Counted from the stretch's first letter, positions 8,799 to 19,140 are shown. The stretch: 64,000 bases of DNA from an alpha proteobacterium U9-1i (GCA_000974665.1 BBSY01000002.1:248001-312000), one strand, 5' to 3'. Numbers and translations are program-made. Notes: a model not told the origin generated them from the letters alone.

Positions 8799-9143
8799 TT
8801 GATGGTGAAGCTTGTGCTTGGCGACCTTCACAGCGAACTGACAGCGCACAATTTGAGCTGCGTTGCCGCGGTTTATGAGAGTCCGCGAGCCACCGACCAT
8901 GCCGTGGCTCTGTCAGCTACACGACTTGCTGTCGTTCGGCGCGTCGACCGGGCAACTCCTGAAGATCACATCGCTCTCGCAACAATGCTGACCGAGGGCG
9001 ACTTCGTCTGGGCTGGACTGGTCTATGGCGAGCGGGAGGGATCTGAGATTGTTGGTCTGGTCGAGACCTTCCATGTGAGCGAACTCGACCGGCTGGTTGC
9101 TCGGCTTCTGGAACTCCGGGAGACGTTCGGTGAAGCCGGCTGA
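8799..9143 (+). CDS. Small hypothetical protein upstream of the ECF sigma factor
   Basis: This unrecognised 114-residue frame has alternating hydrophobic strands (VKLVLGDL, HAVALSATRLAVV) and a helical C-terminus. It overlaps the sigma-factor gene by 14 bases and would be translationally coupled to it. It has no signal peptide or membrane segment. An ATG at 8802 is an equally possible start. The coding case rests on the reading frame, a mixed amino-acid composition that looks like protein, and the tight overlap; support is moderate. Confidence 0.5.
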   Translation: MMVKLVLGDLHSELTAHNLSCVAAVYESPRATDHAVALSATRLAVVRRVDRATPEDHIALATMLTEGDFVWAGLVYGEREGSEIVGLVETFHVSELDRLVARLLELRETFGEAG

Positions 9144-9662
9144 TCTCGCCCGCCTCTTCGCCACCGAGGGCCCTCGCCTGCTGCGGCGGCTGCGGCGCTT
9201 CCGGGGGCGCATCGCGGCCGAGGATGTGGTCCAGGCCGCTTTTACGAAGATGCTGGAAGTGGACGCCGCCCAGATCGAAGAGCCGCGGGCTTATCTCGCA
9301 CGCATCACCCGCAATCTGGCGATCGACGAATTGCGCAAGCATGAGCGCGGCGGGCTCTCTTTCGTGGACGAAGGCGAACTGGATCGGCTGGGTGTTGAGG
9401 GCAGTCTCACGCCCGAACAGATGCTGATCGAAGGCGAGCGCTTCGCACATATGACCGCCATCGTGCTGGCCCTGCCCGAGAAGGAGCGCCTAGCCCTCGT
9501 GATGTTCAAATTGAAGGGCCTGTCGCACGCTGAGATCGGCGAACGCCTTGGCGTGTCGCGCCATAACGTGCCGAACTATCTTGCCAGGGCGCTTGCCAAA
9601 TGCGCGGCGGCAATGGCTGCGTTCGAGCGCGCGGAAGGCGGTCCCGGCGGAGGCGCTGGCGC

Positions 9663-9666
<4 letters not shown>
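9130..9666 (+). CDS. FecI-like ECF RNA polymerase sigma factor
   Basis: The protein has about 178 residues with sigma region 2 (RLFATEGPRLLRRLRR to PRAYLARITRNLAIDELRKHE) and region 4 (LPEKERLALVMFKLKGLSHA, then EIGERLGVSRHNVPNYLARAL). This is the ECF pattern close to FecI. The start is taken as the GTG at 9130, with GGGAGA upstream, overlapping the previous stop; upstream residues do not fit the family. FecI-type genes are normally followed by fecR and a TonB receptor. Here the next gene is a convergent histidine kinase, and the nearest fecR is at 25.3 kb. The stop overlaps that of the kinase by four bases. Confidence 0.88.
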
Positions 9667-11075
<1,409 letters not shown>

Positions 11076-11416
11076 CGCGAGGCGCCTAACATTGGGCGAG
11101 GTAAGATTTTGCAAACGAGCGCGCTCCCGCGGCCGCTGCTTCAAAGCTCCAATCTCCCCCTGCTCCGGGCCCCCCTGGCGCTGGAGGCCGTCCGCCGCAT
11201 TGCCTGCACCTCAAGCGCCGACATGGACTGCCGCAGGGCGCCGCTGCGCTATGGGCGATGCTGAGGCTTCGCGTCGCGACTGAACCTCGCGCCGGAGCGG
11301 GAAGGAAGGGTGCTGCCGCGAACGCGCCGGAAATCGGGCGCGGGCGTTGGTTTCTACTGCGCTCTCCTAGGGCGCCTGGGTGATCCTCAACCGCCACGCC
11401 CTACGTATGAGCAGGC
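11076..11416. other. Divergent intergenic region between the kinase and SOUL genes
   Basis: No supported gene is found in these 341 bases. Frames crossing it are arginine/proline-rich shadows. It should contain the divergent promoters of the kinase and the SOUL operon. No clear hairpin-plus-T-run terminator was seen. Confidence 0.45.
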
Positions 11417-12049
11417 ATGAGATCACTTTGGCTTCTGCTTTGCCTGATTGGACTGGTCATGGCCGCCCCCGCCGCAAACGCCGTCGAGGAACCGCAATGG
11501 TCCCTCGTCTACGAGGACGGCTCTTTTTCCATTCGCGATTATGCGCCGACCGTGGTGGCGGAGACCCGGGTCGCCGGCGAACGGGGTGCGGCCATCAATA
11601 CAGGCTTCCGCCGTCTGGCGCGCTTCATCTTCGGCGGCAACGAACCCAATCGCGAGATCGCCATGACCGCCCCGATCGCACAAAGGCCCGAGGGCGAACG
11701 CATCGCCATGACAGCGCCGGTCGCGCAGGCCGCTTCCAACGACGGTTGGGTCGTTACCTTCTATATGCCGCCAGGCTCGCGTCTTGAAGACATGCCGCGC
11801 CCGCTCGACGATAGCGTTGTGCTTCGTGAAGAGGCCGGCCGCCGTGTGGCGGTGCTGCGATTCAGCGGTCTTGCCACGCAAAACAATCTGGCGCGCCACG
11901 CCGACGAATTGCGCCAACGCATCGAAGCGCGCGGCGAGACGCCCACCGGCGCGTTGAGCTACGCATTCTACAATCCGCCCTGGACCCTGCCCTGGGCGCG
12001 GCGCAACGAAGTCATGATCGCGCTTCAGCCCGTGACTCCCATCACGTGA
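11417..12049 (+). CDS. SOUL-family heme-binding protein, secreted
   Basis: The 210-residue protein has a signal peptide (MRSLWLLLCLIGLVMAAPAANA). It continues with the SOUL pattern: EEPQWSLVYEDGSFSIRDY, RRLARFIFGGN, and the doubled IAMTAPI/IAMTAPV repeats. The C-terminus contains YNPPWTLPWARRNEVMIAL. SOUL/HBP proteins bind heme or related tetrapyrroles; the periplasmic location follows from the signal peptide. The stop overlaps the GTG of the next gene (GTGA), making it first in a three-gene operon. Confidence 0.93.
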   Translation: MRSLWLLLCLIGLVMAAPAANAVEEPQWSLVYEDGSFSIRDYAPTVVAETRVAGERGAAINTGFRRLARFIFGGNEPNREIAMTAPIAQRPEGERIAMTAPVAQAASNDGWVVTFYMPPGSRLEDMPRPLDDSVVLREEAGRRVAVLRFSGLATQNNLARHADELRQRIEARGETPTGALSYAFYNPPWTLPWARRNEVMIALQPVTPIT

Positions 12050-12258
12050 AGACCCTCGCCGGCAAGCGGATCGGCAAGGCGCAGCTGCCGCAAAAGATCT
12101 GCGCGTCGTGCGCGAGGCCTTTCGCATGGCGCAAGAAATGGGCCCGCGACTGGACCCGAGTACGCTATTGCTCGCGCCGCTGCCGCGGCAATGCCAGCCT
12201 AACGACCGAGGGCACAACTCAATTGGCGACTGGCATTGGAAGAGCCGCCGTCACGTGA
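12046..12258 (+). CDS. DUF2256 zinc-finger-like small protein
   Basis: This 70-residue basic protein contains KICASCARPFAWRKKWARDW and YCSRRCR, the two cysteine pairs and tryptophan-rich stretch that define DUF2256. The four cysteines probably bind zinc. The GTG start overlaps the SOUL stop by four bases, and its own stop overlaps the GTG of the SDR gene in the same way. Function is unknown; DUF2256 genes are often found beside oxidoreductase or photolyase-type genes. Confidence 0.88.
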   Translation: MKTLAGKRIGKAQLPQKICASCARPFAWRKKWARDWTRVRYCSRRCRGNASLTTEGTTQLATGIGRAAVT

Positions 12259-12998
12259 CCGCACTCCACTCATTTGGCGCTGGCTATCGCGCGGCCGTGT
12301 TCGGCGCATCCGGCGGCATTGGCGCAGCCCTCGTCGCCTTGCTGCAGGCCGATGAACATTGTGCTTCCGTCCACGCCGGCGCGCGCGTTACCCCCGGCGC
12401 GGGTGCGAAACTGCTGCCGTTCGCGTTCGATCTCGAGGATGAAGGATCGATCAGCGTCGCCGCGCAAGAGATCGCGGCGCGGTCAAGAGAGCTCGATCTC
12501 GTCATCGTCGCCACGGGCCTGCTGCACGATGGCGCGCTGGTCCCGGAAAAGACCATGCGCGCGCTCGGCGGCGCTGACTTGGCCCGGCTCTACGCCATTA
12601 ACGCCATCGGGCCTGCGCTTATCGCCAAGCATATGCTGCCGCTTCTGTCGCGCGAGCGAAAGTCCGTGTTCGCGGCTCTCTCGGCGCGCGTGGGCTCGAT
12701 CGCGGACAATAGACTGGGCGGCTGGCACGGCTATCGCGCCTCAAAGGCCGCGCTCAATCAGCTCATCCGCACTTGCGCCATCGAACTCGCGATGAAGAAC
12801 AAACGCGCGATTTGCGTGACGCTCCATCCAGGCACGGTCGACACCGGCCTTTCGCGCCCGTTTCAAGCAGCCGTTCGCCCAGATGCATTGTTCAGTGCTC
12901 CAACGAGCGCTGCGCATCTGCTTCAAGTGATCGATGGATTGACGGCTTCCCAGTCCGGCCAGCTTCTGGCCTGGGACGGCAGGACCATCCCCTTTTGA
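12255..12998 (+). CDS. SDR-family NAD(P)-dependent oxidoreductase
   Basis: The protein has about 247 residues. The N-terminal AVFGASGGIGAALVALL is the Rossmann dinucleotide loop (GxxGGIG). VIVATGLLHDGAL replaces the NNAG strand. The catalytic set is visible as S (ALSARVGS) and YRASK (Y and K four apart). HPGTVDTGLSRPF is the usual loop after the active site. The GTG at 12255 overlaps the DUF2256 stop (GTGA). The C-terminus FLAWDG-type ending (LLAWDGRTIPF) matches the CsgA/YciK-like subgroup. The substrate is unknown. Confidence 0.9.
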   Translation: MTALHSFGAGYRAAVFGASGGIGAALVALLQADEHCASVHAGARVTPGAGAKLLPFAFDLEDEGSISVAAQEIAARSRELDLVIVATGLLHDGALVPEKTMRALGGADLARLYAINAIGPALIAKHMLPLLSRERKSVFAALSARVGSIADNRLGGWHGYRASKAALNQLIRTCAIELAMKNKRAICVTLHPGTVDTGLSRPFQAAVRPDALFSAPTSAAHLLQVIDGLTASQSGQLLAWDGRTIPF

Positions 12999-13056
12999 GC
13001 AACAAGGGAACGGGACGCCGCGCCACGCGCTTTGATCGCTTGCATCGGAGATAGAA

Positions 13057-13809
13057 ATGACCGTGACCCTATTTCAACGCCTGAGCGTGCTCGCCGCCGC
13101 GTGCATCGCGATTGGCGCGTCTTTCCTGCAGGCGACCGGCGCGCTTGAATTGACGCCGGCGGAATTTGCAAACGCCGGCGCAAGTACGGTCCGGGCCGCA
13201 TCCTACGCGTTCGCGATCTGGGGCCTCATCTATGCGGGCTTGCTGATCTACGCCGTCTACCAACTCGTTCCCGGCTGGGCGAACGATAAAGTTTTGCAGC
13301 GCTTTGGTTGGCCGTCAGCTCTCTCCATGCTCGCGATCGGGGCCTGGCTCGCCGCGGCCGGCGCCGATTGGCGCTGGATGACCGTCGCGCTCATCGCGCT
13401 CGCCGCCCTTGCGCTCATCATCCCGCTCATATCGCCGCCTCTGGCAATGCGCCGGCGCGATGCGATGATGGTTGTGACGCCACTTGCTCTGCTTGCGGGT
13501 TGGCTCACGATCGCGACCGCGCTCAACGCCGTCACGGTTCTCACGTCCGAAGGCTTCGTGCGCGAAGACCTCGCGACATGGTGGGCGATTGGGGCCCTCG
13601 CCGCCTCAGCCGCGGTCGCCATCTTCGTCTTGCTGCGGAGCGACGCGCTTGCCTACCCGCTGCCCTTGATCTGGGGCCTTATCGCCGTGTTCGCGGCTGA
13701 ACGTGATCACCGGCCGGAGGCGGCGTGGTTTGCCGCCGCGTGCGCACCTCTTCTTGCCGTGCTCCTGCTGTGGCGCGCATCACGCGCCTTGAAGCAGCAG
13801 CGGCAGTGA
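13057..13809 (+). CDS. TspO/MBR-related tryptophan-rich membrane protein
   Basis: The 250-residue hydrophobic protein has about eight predicted transmembrane segments. YAFAIWGLIYAGLLIYAVYQ near residue 50 is the hallmark of the TspO-like family that is longer than classical TspO. Tryptophans recur in the loops. Classical TspO binds porphyrins and takes part in stress signalling; this longer subgroup has no established function. It follows the SDR gene by 58 bases on the same strand and may belong to the same operon as the heme-binding SOUL protein, which would fit a tetrapyrrole theme. Confidence 0.75.
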   Translation: MTVTLFQRLSVLAAACIAIGASFLQATGALELTPAEFANAGASTVRAASYAFAIWGLIYAGLLIYAVYQLVPGWANDKVLQRFGWPSALSMLAIGAWLAAAGADWRWMTVALIALAALALIIPLISPPLAMRRRDAMMVVTPLALLAGWLTIATALNAVTVLTSEGFVREDLATWWAIGALAASAAVAIFVLLRSDALAYPLPLIWGLIAVFAAERDHRPEAAWFAAACAPLLAVLLLWRASRALKQQRQ

Positions 13810-13926
13810 TGCCCCCATGGGCTGGGCTGCGCTGACCTAACGACGGCTGCACTGACCTAAGGCGCAGCGGCCCCGCGCGCGCGCTGTCCAAAACCACGTG
13901 AGCGCCGAGGTTCTCCGGGCGCGCTC

Positions 13927-14727
13927 TTACAAGCGTCTGCTGAGCACGAGTCCCAGCGTGGCTTGGTCAGCAGCGCCGCGCTCGCGAACCAACGGGCTGT
14001 CGGCTGCATCGCCGGTCAACCGATCATAACTTGCGAGCCCCACCAGCGCCCACCGGCCATCGGACGACAATGGCGCGACGGCGCTCGCGCCAAAGCCATA
14101 CGAATAAAGGCCGCCGGCGGCATCGTAGAGCGGCAGGCCAGATGCGGCCGCTTGGCTTGCTGTGACGCCAAAGTACGCTTCGTTATAGCCATCGCCGACC
14201 ATCCGGACCCGGGGTCCAGCCGACCACATGATGTCACGCGTAAACGCCCGGCTGCGCCCGCTCCAGCTCGCGCCGAGGTCTGCAACCCAACTCTCGTGCC
14301 CCGACACAGCTTGGCGGGCCTCAGCGCTCAAGGTAACAGCGCCCAGCACATAGTCCGCGAAGACGCCAAGCTCTAAGCTGGCGTCGACGTCGCCCAGGCC
14401 GCGCAGATCATCACTATCCTCGCCGGACACTGCAAAGGCTTGGGCGCCATCCTCGTCCCTTGCGAATTTGATGCGCGCGATCGGTCCCAAACGCCACACC
14501 GGCGCATCGACAACGCGATAGCGCGCGCCGTTTTGGACTGAAGCTGTAAACCTCTCGCCGTAACGCACTTCTATGTTTGGCACGAGCGAGAGGCGATAAT
14601 CGTCGTCGCCTTCATAAGCGGGCGCGAAGATACCGCCTGCGCCCATCGTGACGCGCCACTCATTTTCTTGCGCGGAGGCGCCGCCCGCCGCTGCAAGCGC
14701 ACCGATTAGGGCGGCGACAAATTTCAT
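13927..14727 (-). CDS. MipA/OmpV-family outer-membrane protein
   Basis: The mature frame starts MKFVAALIGALAAAGGASAQ, a signal peptide. GAGGIFAPAYEGDDDYRLSLVPN follows in the family position (the G-x-x-P-x-YEG-S/D pattern), then repeated amphipathic strands. The C-terminus ends in LGLVLSRRL. Length (about 266 residues) is typical. MipA-type proteins are beta-barrels that scaffold murein enzymes or act in stress responses. The ATG at 14727 was chosen over the longer frame because it places the signal peptide at the N-terminus. Confidence 0.88.
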   Translation of the reverse strand: MKFVAALIGALAAAGGASAQENEWRVTMGAGGIFAPAYEGDDDYRLSLVPNIEVRYGERFTASVQNGARYRVVDAPVWRLGPIARIKFARDEDGAQAFAVSGEDSDDLRGLGDVDASLELGVFADYVLGAVTLSAEARQAVSGHESWVADLGASWSGRSRAFTRDIMWSAGPRVRMVGDGYNEAYFGVTASQAAASGLPLYDAAGGLYSYGFGASAVAPLSSDGRWALVGLASYDRLTGDAADSPLVRERGAADQATLGLVLSRRL

Positions 14728-14921
14728 GCACGACTCCAATTGCGCGAGATGAGCGTTGTTACGCATGAGCGCCCGGATTGGATCCGCGCCGGATCGTTCG
14801 TGGCTCGCTCGGCAGCGCGGGCCTCGTGCTGGGCCGCAACGAAGTTCCCCTCACGGCCGCGCGCGAGTTGATCCACGGCGCCACACGCTGCGTAGCAACA
14901 GCGTTGAACAACGGAGCCCCC

Positions 14922-15491
14922 ATGAAAAGATCGATATTCGCAGCCGCTTGCGTAGCGGCCGCATCCCTCAGCGCATGCGCTCAACAAACCGCGCCGACCG
15001 CCGAAACCTCCCCGCCCGCCGCGGAGGCTGCAACACCCAGTCAAACCATCGTCGATGCGGCGATAGGCTCGCCAGACCATTCCACGCTGGTGGCGGCTGT
15101 ACAGGCGGCCGGATTGGTTGAAACGCTTTCGGGCCCCGGTCCCTTCACCGTGTTCGCGCCGACAAACGCAGCCTTTGCAAAATTGCCTGCGGGAACCGTG
15201 GAGACGCTGACGCAACCTGCAAATCGCGGCGCGCTGACGCGCATCCTCACCTATCATGTCGTTGCTGGACGCGTGAGCGCCGCCGACCTCGGCGCGCAGA
15301 TCGACGCCGGCGGCGGCAGAGCAACGCTGACCACGGTACAAGGCGGCACGCTGACCGCAACGCGCGAGGGTTCAGCAATTCGCCTGACCGACGCCGGCGG
15401 CGGCAGCGCGACGGTGACGGCCGCCGACCTCAACGCGTCGAACGGCGTCATCCATGTGATCGACACTGTGGTGATGCCACCGGCTGCGTAA
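14922..15491 (+). CDS. Fasciclin-domain lipoprotein
   Basis: The protein has about 189 residues. The signal MKRSIFAAACVAAASLSAC ends in a lipobox with Cys19. A single fasciclin (FAS1) domain fills the rest, with GPGPFTVFAPTNAAFAKLP, ILTYHVVAGRV and NASNGVIHVIDTVVMPP as the conserved blocks. FAS1 domains mediate adhesion or surface interactions. A strong terminator lies 25 bases after the stop. The ATG at 14922 is chosen because it begins the lipoprotein signal. Confidence 0.93.
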   Translation: MKRSIFAAACVAAASLSACAQQTAPTAETSPPAAEAATPSQTIVDAAIGSPDHSTLVAAVQAAGLVETLSGPGPFTVFAPTNAAFAKLPAGTVETLTQPANRGALTRILTYHVVAGRVSAADLGAQIDAGGGRATLTTVQGGTLTATREGSAIRLTDAGGGSATVTAADLNASNGVIHVIDTVVMPPAA

Positions 15492-15515
15492 TCGTTCGTG
15501 CTCGCTTCTCTTGAT

Positions 15516-15543
15516 CACGCCCGGCCTTAATCGGCCGGGCGTG
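15516..15543 (+). terminator. Rho-independent terminator after the fasciclin gene
   Basis: CACGCCCGGCC pairs perfectly with GGCCGGGCGTG across a six-base loop (TTAATC). CTTCCCTTTAATT follows. The 11-bp stem and modest T-run suit termination of the rightward gene; it may also serve the leftward M48 gene that ends at 15609. Confidence 0.8.
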
Positions 15544-15608
15544 CTTCCCTTTAATTGTTCGATGTGGTCAACGGTGACTGAAGCACGGTCAGCCCGGTTA
15601 AGCCGCGA

Positions 15609-16379
15609 TCACTGCGTTTCCCTCTGCCCTACCAGAGCTTCGAGTTCAGCAAGCCGGCGCGCATCGGCGGGATGGGTGGACATCCATTCCAACGCGCCGG
15701 CGCCATCGCTCGCCATGCGCCGCCAAAACAAAAGCGCGCCGGATGGATCGTAGCCGGCGCTCGTCATCAACCTGACGCCCAGGCGATCGGCCTCCAGTTC
15801 CTGCATGCGCGAATAGGGCAGGATGACGCCGTAGAGGGCGCCTGCTCCCAACGCGCCGGCGATCGTTTCCGCATTGCGTCCGTATTCCTCCGATAGCGCT
15901 GCTGCGGCAATCGAAACGCCAAGTTCGAGAGCCGCTTGCTGACTCATGCGCTCCGCGGCGTGACGGGCTTCGACGTGACCGATCTCGTGGCCCATGACCG
16001 CAGCGATCTCGTCATCTGAACGCGCCTCGTCGATGAGGCCGCGGAAGAAACCGACCTTGCCGCCAGGCAGCACGAACGCGTTGATCTCAGGAGCGTCGAA
16101 CACAACGAACTCCCAGTCGTGGTCGGTTGCCGTGGGCGAGACCTCGGCAATCTTCTGGCCGATACGCGAAAGCCGCCGCTGCATCGCCGCATCATCCACG
16201 CGCGGCAAACGCTGAAGCGCGTCACGCCAAGCTTCCTGCCCAAGCGCTGCCAGTTCAGCATCCGAAATCAGAACAAACTGTCGCCGGCCTGTGGCGGCGT
16301 TATCGCTGCATGCGGCGACGATCAGGCTCGAGCCGGCGATGCCGATAAGGGTGCGCCGCGAGATTGGCTTAAGCTTCAT
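15609..16379 (-). CDS. M48-family zinc metalloprotease, lipoprotein
   Basis: The protein has about 256 residues. The signal carries twin arginines (SRRTLIGIAGSSLIVAAC) and a lipobox cysteine, so the protein is likely anchored in the envelope. The catalytic motif HEIGH lies in VMGHEIGHVEARHAAERMSQ, and ELEADRLGVRLM supplies the third zinc ligand. STHPADARRLAEL is the typical C-terminal block of LoiP/BepA-like peptidases. Such enzymes degrade or refold misassembled outer-membrane proteins. The ATG at 16379 begins the signal peptide. Confidence 0.93.
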   Translation of the reverse strand: MKLKPISRRTLIGIAGSSLIVAACSDNAATGRRQFVLISDAELAALGQEAWRDALQRLPRVDDAAMQRRLSRIGQKIAEVSPTATDHDWEFVVFDAPEINAFVLPGGKVGFFRGLIDEARSDDEIAAVMGHEIGHVEARHAAERMSQQAALELGVSIAAAALSEEYGRNAETIAGALGAGALYGVILPYSRMQELEADRLGVRLMTSAGYDPSGALLFWRRMASDGAGALEWMSTHPADARRLAELEALVGQRETQ

Positions 16380-16611
16380 GCTGGTCGTCTCGTCCTTCAT
16401 TGGCGAGATATAGACAGTGAAAGGCCGAGTGAAAGTGACTGTTCAGCTCGCACGCATCGATGCATTGGCGCCAGCGCCGCGCGCCCTCGCCCGCACCCAT
16501 TTGGGTGTGCGCCGGAAACCAAACCCGCCAATCATTTGATTTCTCAATCTGAGCAATCGAACGCGCGCTGCCCTTGACGGGCGCGCATCCAGTTCCGAAA
16601 TCCGTCCGGCA

Positions 16612-16653
16612 GCCGGGCCCCTCTGGTCATGGGACTATCCATGGCGATGTCGG
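16612..16653 (+). ncRNA. Leader RNA motif, copy A, before terC1
   Basis: GCCGGGCCCCTCTGG is followed by a variable hairpin (TCATGG...CCATGG) and then CGATGTCGG. The same 15-base and 9-base blocks, with different hairpins of similar size between them, occur at 19235-19271 and 21443-21478. Conserved ends with a covarying middle suggest a structured cis-regulatory RNA. In this copy the motif ends 26 bases before the chosen terC1 start, so it could control access to the AGAGGG ribosome site. Confidence 0.6.
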
Positions 16654-16679
16654 TTGACGCGACAGAGGGAATACGCCCG

Positions 16680-17744
16680 ATGGATTATGTCCAAACGTTT
16701 CTGCTCGCCGAATTTCTCGGCAAGGCCAATTGGATCTGGCTTGCGTTCATCGGCGCAGTCATGGCGCTGCTCGCCTTCGATCTCGGTGTCGTCAACCGCA
16801 AAGACCATGAGATCGGCGTCGCGGAATCGCTTCGGCTCTCAGCCTTCTACATAGCGATCGGACTCGGCTTCGCGTTTGTGATCTGGCAGCTCTACAACAA
16901 TTCCTCGCCAACAGCCTCGATTGACCCGCAATTGCTCGCAGCGTCGGGGCCCGAGCGCGCCTGGACCGCGGTTCAACTCTATCTCACGGGTTTTGCCGTC
17001 GAGAAAACGCTCGCGCTCGACAACGTCTTCGTCATCTCGATGGTGTTTGCCTATCTGGCGATCCCGCGCATGTACCAGCACCGGGTGCTGTTCTGGGGCA
17101 TTATCGGCGTCATCGTGCTGCGAGCGCTAATGATCGGCCTGGGGGCCGCTTTGGTCTCACAATTTTCGTGGGTGCTTTATGTCTTTGCCGTCTTCTTGAT
17201 CATCACCGGCATCATGATGTTCGCCAAAGGCGGCGAGCATCAAGACGTCGGCGAAAACAAGATTCTGCTTTGGCTGAAGAAGCGTCTCCAGGTCACGCCC
17301 GATTTGCATGGCGCCAAGTTTCGCGTGCAACTCCCTGACCCAAAAACGGGGAAGCTCAAGTGGGTGGCGACCCCGCTCTTGCTGGCGCTCCTGTTTGTCG
17401 AGATCGTCGACCTCGTGTTCGCGATCGACAGTGTGCCGGCGATCTTCGCCATCACCAGCGATCCTTACATCGTCTATACGTCCAACATCTTCGCCATTCT
17501 GGGCTTGCGCGCGCTTTTCTTTGCGCTGGCCGCCATTGTCGAGCGCTTCAAATACTTGAAATATGCGCTCGCGCTCACCTTGGTGTTTATCGGCTCGAAG
17601 ATCTTTCTCGGCGATCTCTTCCCGGGCGGCAAGTTTCCGGCTGAATGGTCGCTCACCATCACGATGGGGCTTATCGCCGGCGGCGTGATCTACTCGCTGT
17701 GGAAGACACGCAACGCCACCGTCCAGAATTCGGTCCGACCATGA
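16680..17744 (+). CDS. TerC-family integral membrane protein (terC1)
   Basis: The protein has about 354 residues and nine or so transmembrane segments. Conserved acidic membrane motifs are present: LAFDLGVVNRKDHE, EKTLALDNVFVISMVF and FVEIVDLVFAIDSVPAIFAI. TerC/Alx proteins are linked to manganese export and to metalation of exported proteins. The start at 16680 has AGAGGG upstream and aligns with the N-terminus of the paralogue at 20226. The upstream ATG at 16629 would lie inside the leader motif and is rejected. The paralogue lies 3.5 kb downstream. Confidence 0.92.
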   Translation: MDYVQTFLLAEFLGKANWIWLAFIGAVMALLAFDLGVVNRKDHEIGVAESLRLSAFYIAIGLGFAFVIWQLYNNSSPTASIDPQLLAASGPERAWTAVQLYLTGFAVEKTLALDNVFVISMVFAYLAIPRMYQHRVLFWGIIGVIVLRALMIGLGAALVSQFSWVLYVFAVFLIITGIMMFAKGGEHQDVGENKILLWLKKRLQVTPDLHGAKFRVQLPDPKTGKLKWVATPLLLALLFVEIVDLVFAIDSVPAIFAITSDPYIVYTSNIFAILGLRALFFALAAIVERFKYLKYALALTLVFIGSKIFLGDLFPGGKFPAEWSLTITMGLIAGGVIYSLWKTRNATVQNSVRP

Positions 17745-17796
17745 CCGGCGCAAACCTTCATGTGCTTGAACGAGAACCCATTAGGAGCCCAAAGCA

Positions 17797-18192
17797 ATGA
17801 TCGCACGCACGCTTCTGTTGACCGCAGCGGCATTTGCCCTGGCCGCCTGCGGCGACCTCGGCGCAAGCCTTGAAGAAGCTAAGCAAGGCGCGGCCGATAT
17901 CGCGCAGGAGACACTCGAAGCCGGCATGGGCGCGGTCGATACGCAAACGGCGTGCATGCTCGCTGGGCAATCAGAGGCCTTCTGCGGCTGCGTTGCAGAG
18001 CGCCTCGGGCCCGACTTGACGAGCGAGCACTTGGACGCGCTCCGCGCCGCGGTTGCGGCGAGCGTAAACGGCGAAGGCCCTCCCGCCTCCAGCGAGAGCG
18101 CCGAGCCGCTTGACGCAGCGACGCGCCAAGCCTTGGTTCAGTGCGCGACGCGCGCGGCGATCGACGGCGCGGTCGGCGACGCAGGCAATTGA
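17797..18192 (+). CDS. Small lipoprotein with conserved cysteines
   Basis: The 131-residue protein has the lipoprotein signal MIARTLLLTAAAFALAAC. The mature part has four further cysteines (TACML, AFCGCVAERL, VQCATRAA) and resembles the short cysteine-bearing lipoproteins common in this group of alphaproteobacteria. I do not recognise a function. It starts 52 bases after terC1 and may share its transcript. Confidence 0.75.
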   Translation: MIARTLLLTAAAFALAACGDLGASLEEAKQGAADIAQETLEAGMGAVDTQTACMLAGQSEAFCGCVAERLGPDLTSEHLDALRAAVAASVNGEGPPASSESAEPLDAATRQALVQCATRAAIDGAVGDAGN

Positions 18193-18249
18193 CCAAAGGC
18201 GTGTTGAAGAGCAGCTGATTCCTGAAATTCGCACCATAGGCCTGCAACA

Positions 18250-19140
18250 ATGCCCAGTCAGAAGCCTCGCCTCGTCAATCTCGATCTTGATCTTGTCCGC
18301 GCGTTCGTGGCGGTCGCGGAGGCGAAGAACTTTACCCGCGCCGGCGTGCGGCTGGGGCGCACGCAATCGACTGTGAGCTTGCAGGTCAAACGGCTGGAAG
18401 AACAATTGGACGCAGAACTCTTCACGCGCGACCCGCGCAAGGTGGTTTTGACGGGCCACGGCGAGGCGCTGCTTACGCATGCGCGCAGGCTCCTGCGCCT
18501 CAATGACGAAATTGTCGGCGAGATGTTGGAGCACGGACTTGAAGGCGAAGTGCGCTTCGGCGCGCCGGAGGATTTCGCCACGACGCATCTGCCGGGCATT
18601 TTGGGCGATTACGCGCGCGCCTACCCCCATGTCAGCCTCTCGGTCACCTGCGATCTGACACTGAAGCTGATGGACAAGATGAGCCAGGGTGAACTCGATC
18701 TGGCGTTGATCAAGCGCGAGCCCGTTGGCGCCGATGTCGGTGTTCCGGTGTGGCGCGAGCATCTGGTATGGGTCGGCGCCGGCGAAGACGTATTGCCCAA
18801 GGACGCGCCTGTGCCGTTGATCGCAGCACCCGCGCCATGCGTCTATCGTAAGCGCGCAACGGCTGCGTTGGATGCAGCGGGAATGCCGTGGCGCATCGCC
18901 TACACAAGCCCCTCGCTCGCCGGCCAGCATGCAGCCCTGCGCGCAGGGCTTGGCGTGACAGCGCTGCCCACGGAAATGGTCCCAGAGGATTTGATGATCT
19001 TCGGTCCTGAGCAGGCGTTTCCATCGCTTGCCGACGCCGAGATCGCGCTCATTCGCGCCGGAAAGACGCTTCCGGTCGCCGCTGAGCGGCTCGCAAACTT
19101 CATTCTGGCCTCGCTCGATGCTGCGCGCGCGGCGAACTAA
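18250..19140 (+). CDS. LysR-family transcriptional regulator
   Basis: The 296-residue protein has an N-terminal winged helix (LDLVRAFVAVAEAKNFTRAG, then GRTQSTVSLQVKRLEEQLDA). The LysR substrate-binding domain follows, with GEVRFGAPEDFATTHLPGIL and AALRAGLGVTALPTEMVP. The effector and targets are unknown. Neighbouring genes run in the same direction, so its usual divergent target is not evident here. Confidence 0.92.
   Translation: MPSQKPRLVNLDLDLVRAFVAVAEAKNFTRAGVRLGRTQSTVSLQVKRLEEQLDAELFTRDPRKVVLTGHGEALLTHARRLLRLNDEIVGEMLEHGLEGEVRFGAPEDFATTHLPGILGDYARAYPHVSLSVTCDLTLKLMDKMSQGELDLALIKREPVGADVGVPVWREHLVWVGAGEDVLPKDAPVPLIAAPAPCVYRKRATAALDAAGMPWRIAYTSPSLAGQHAALRAGLGVTALPTEMVPEDLMIFGPEQAFPSLADAEIALIRAGKTLPVAAERLANFILASLDAARAAN

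Noticed and set aside
13807..13870. GCTGCGCTGACCTAA/GCTGCACTGACCTAA short tandem-like repeat as a CRISPR or operator
   Set aside because: Only two near-copies are present, without spacers or further units; it was judged a small local duplication.
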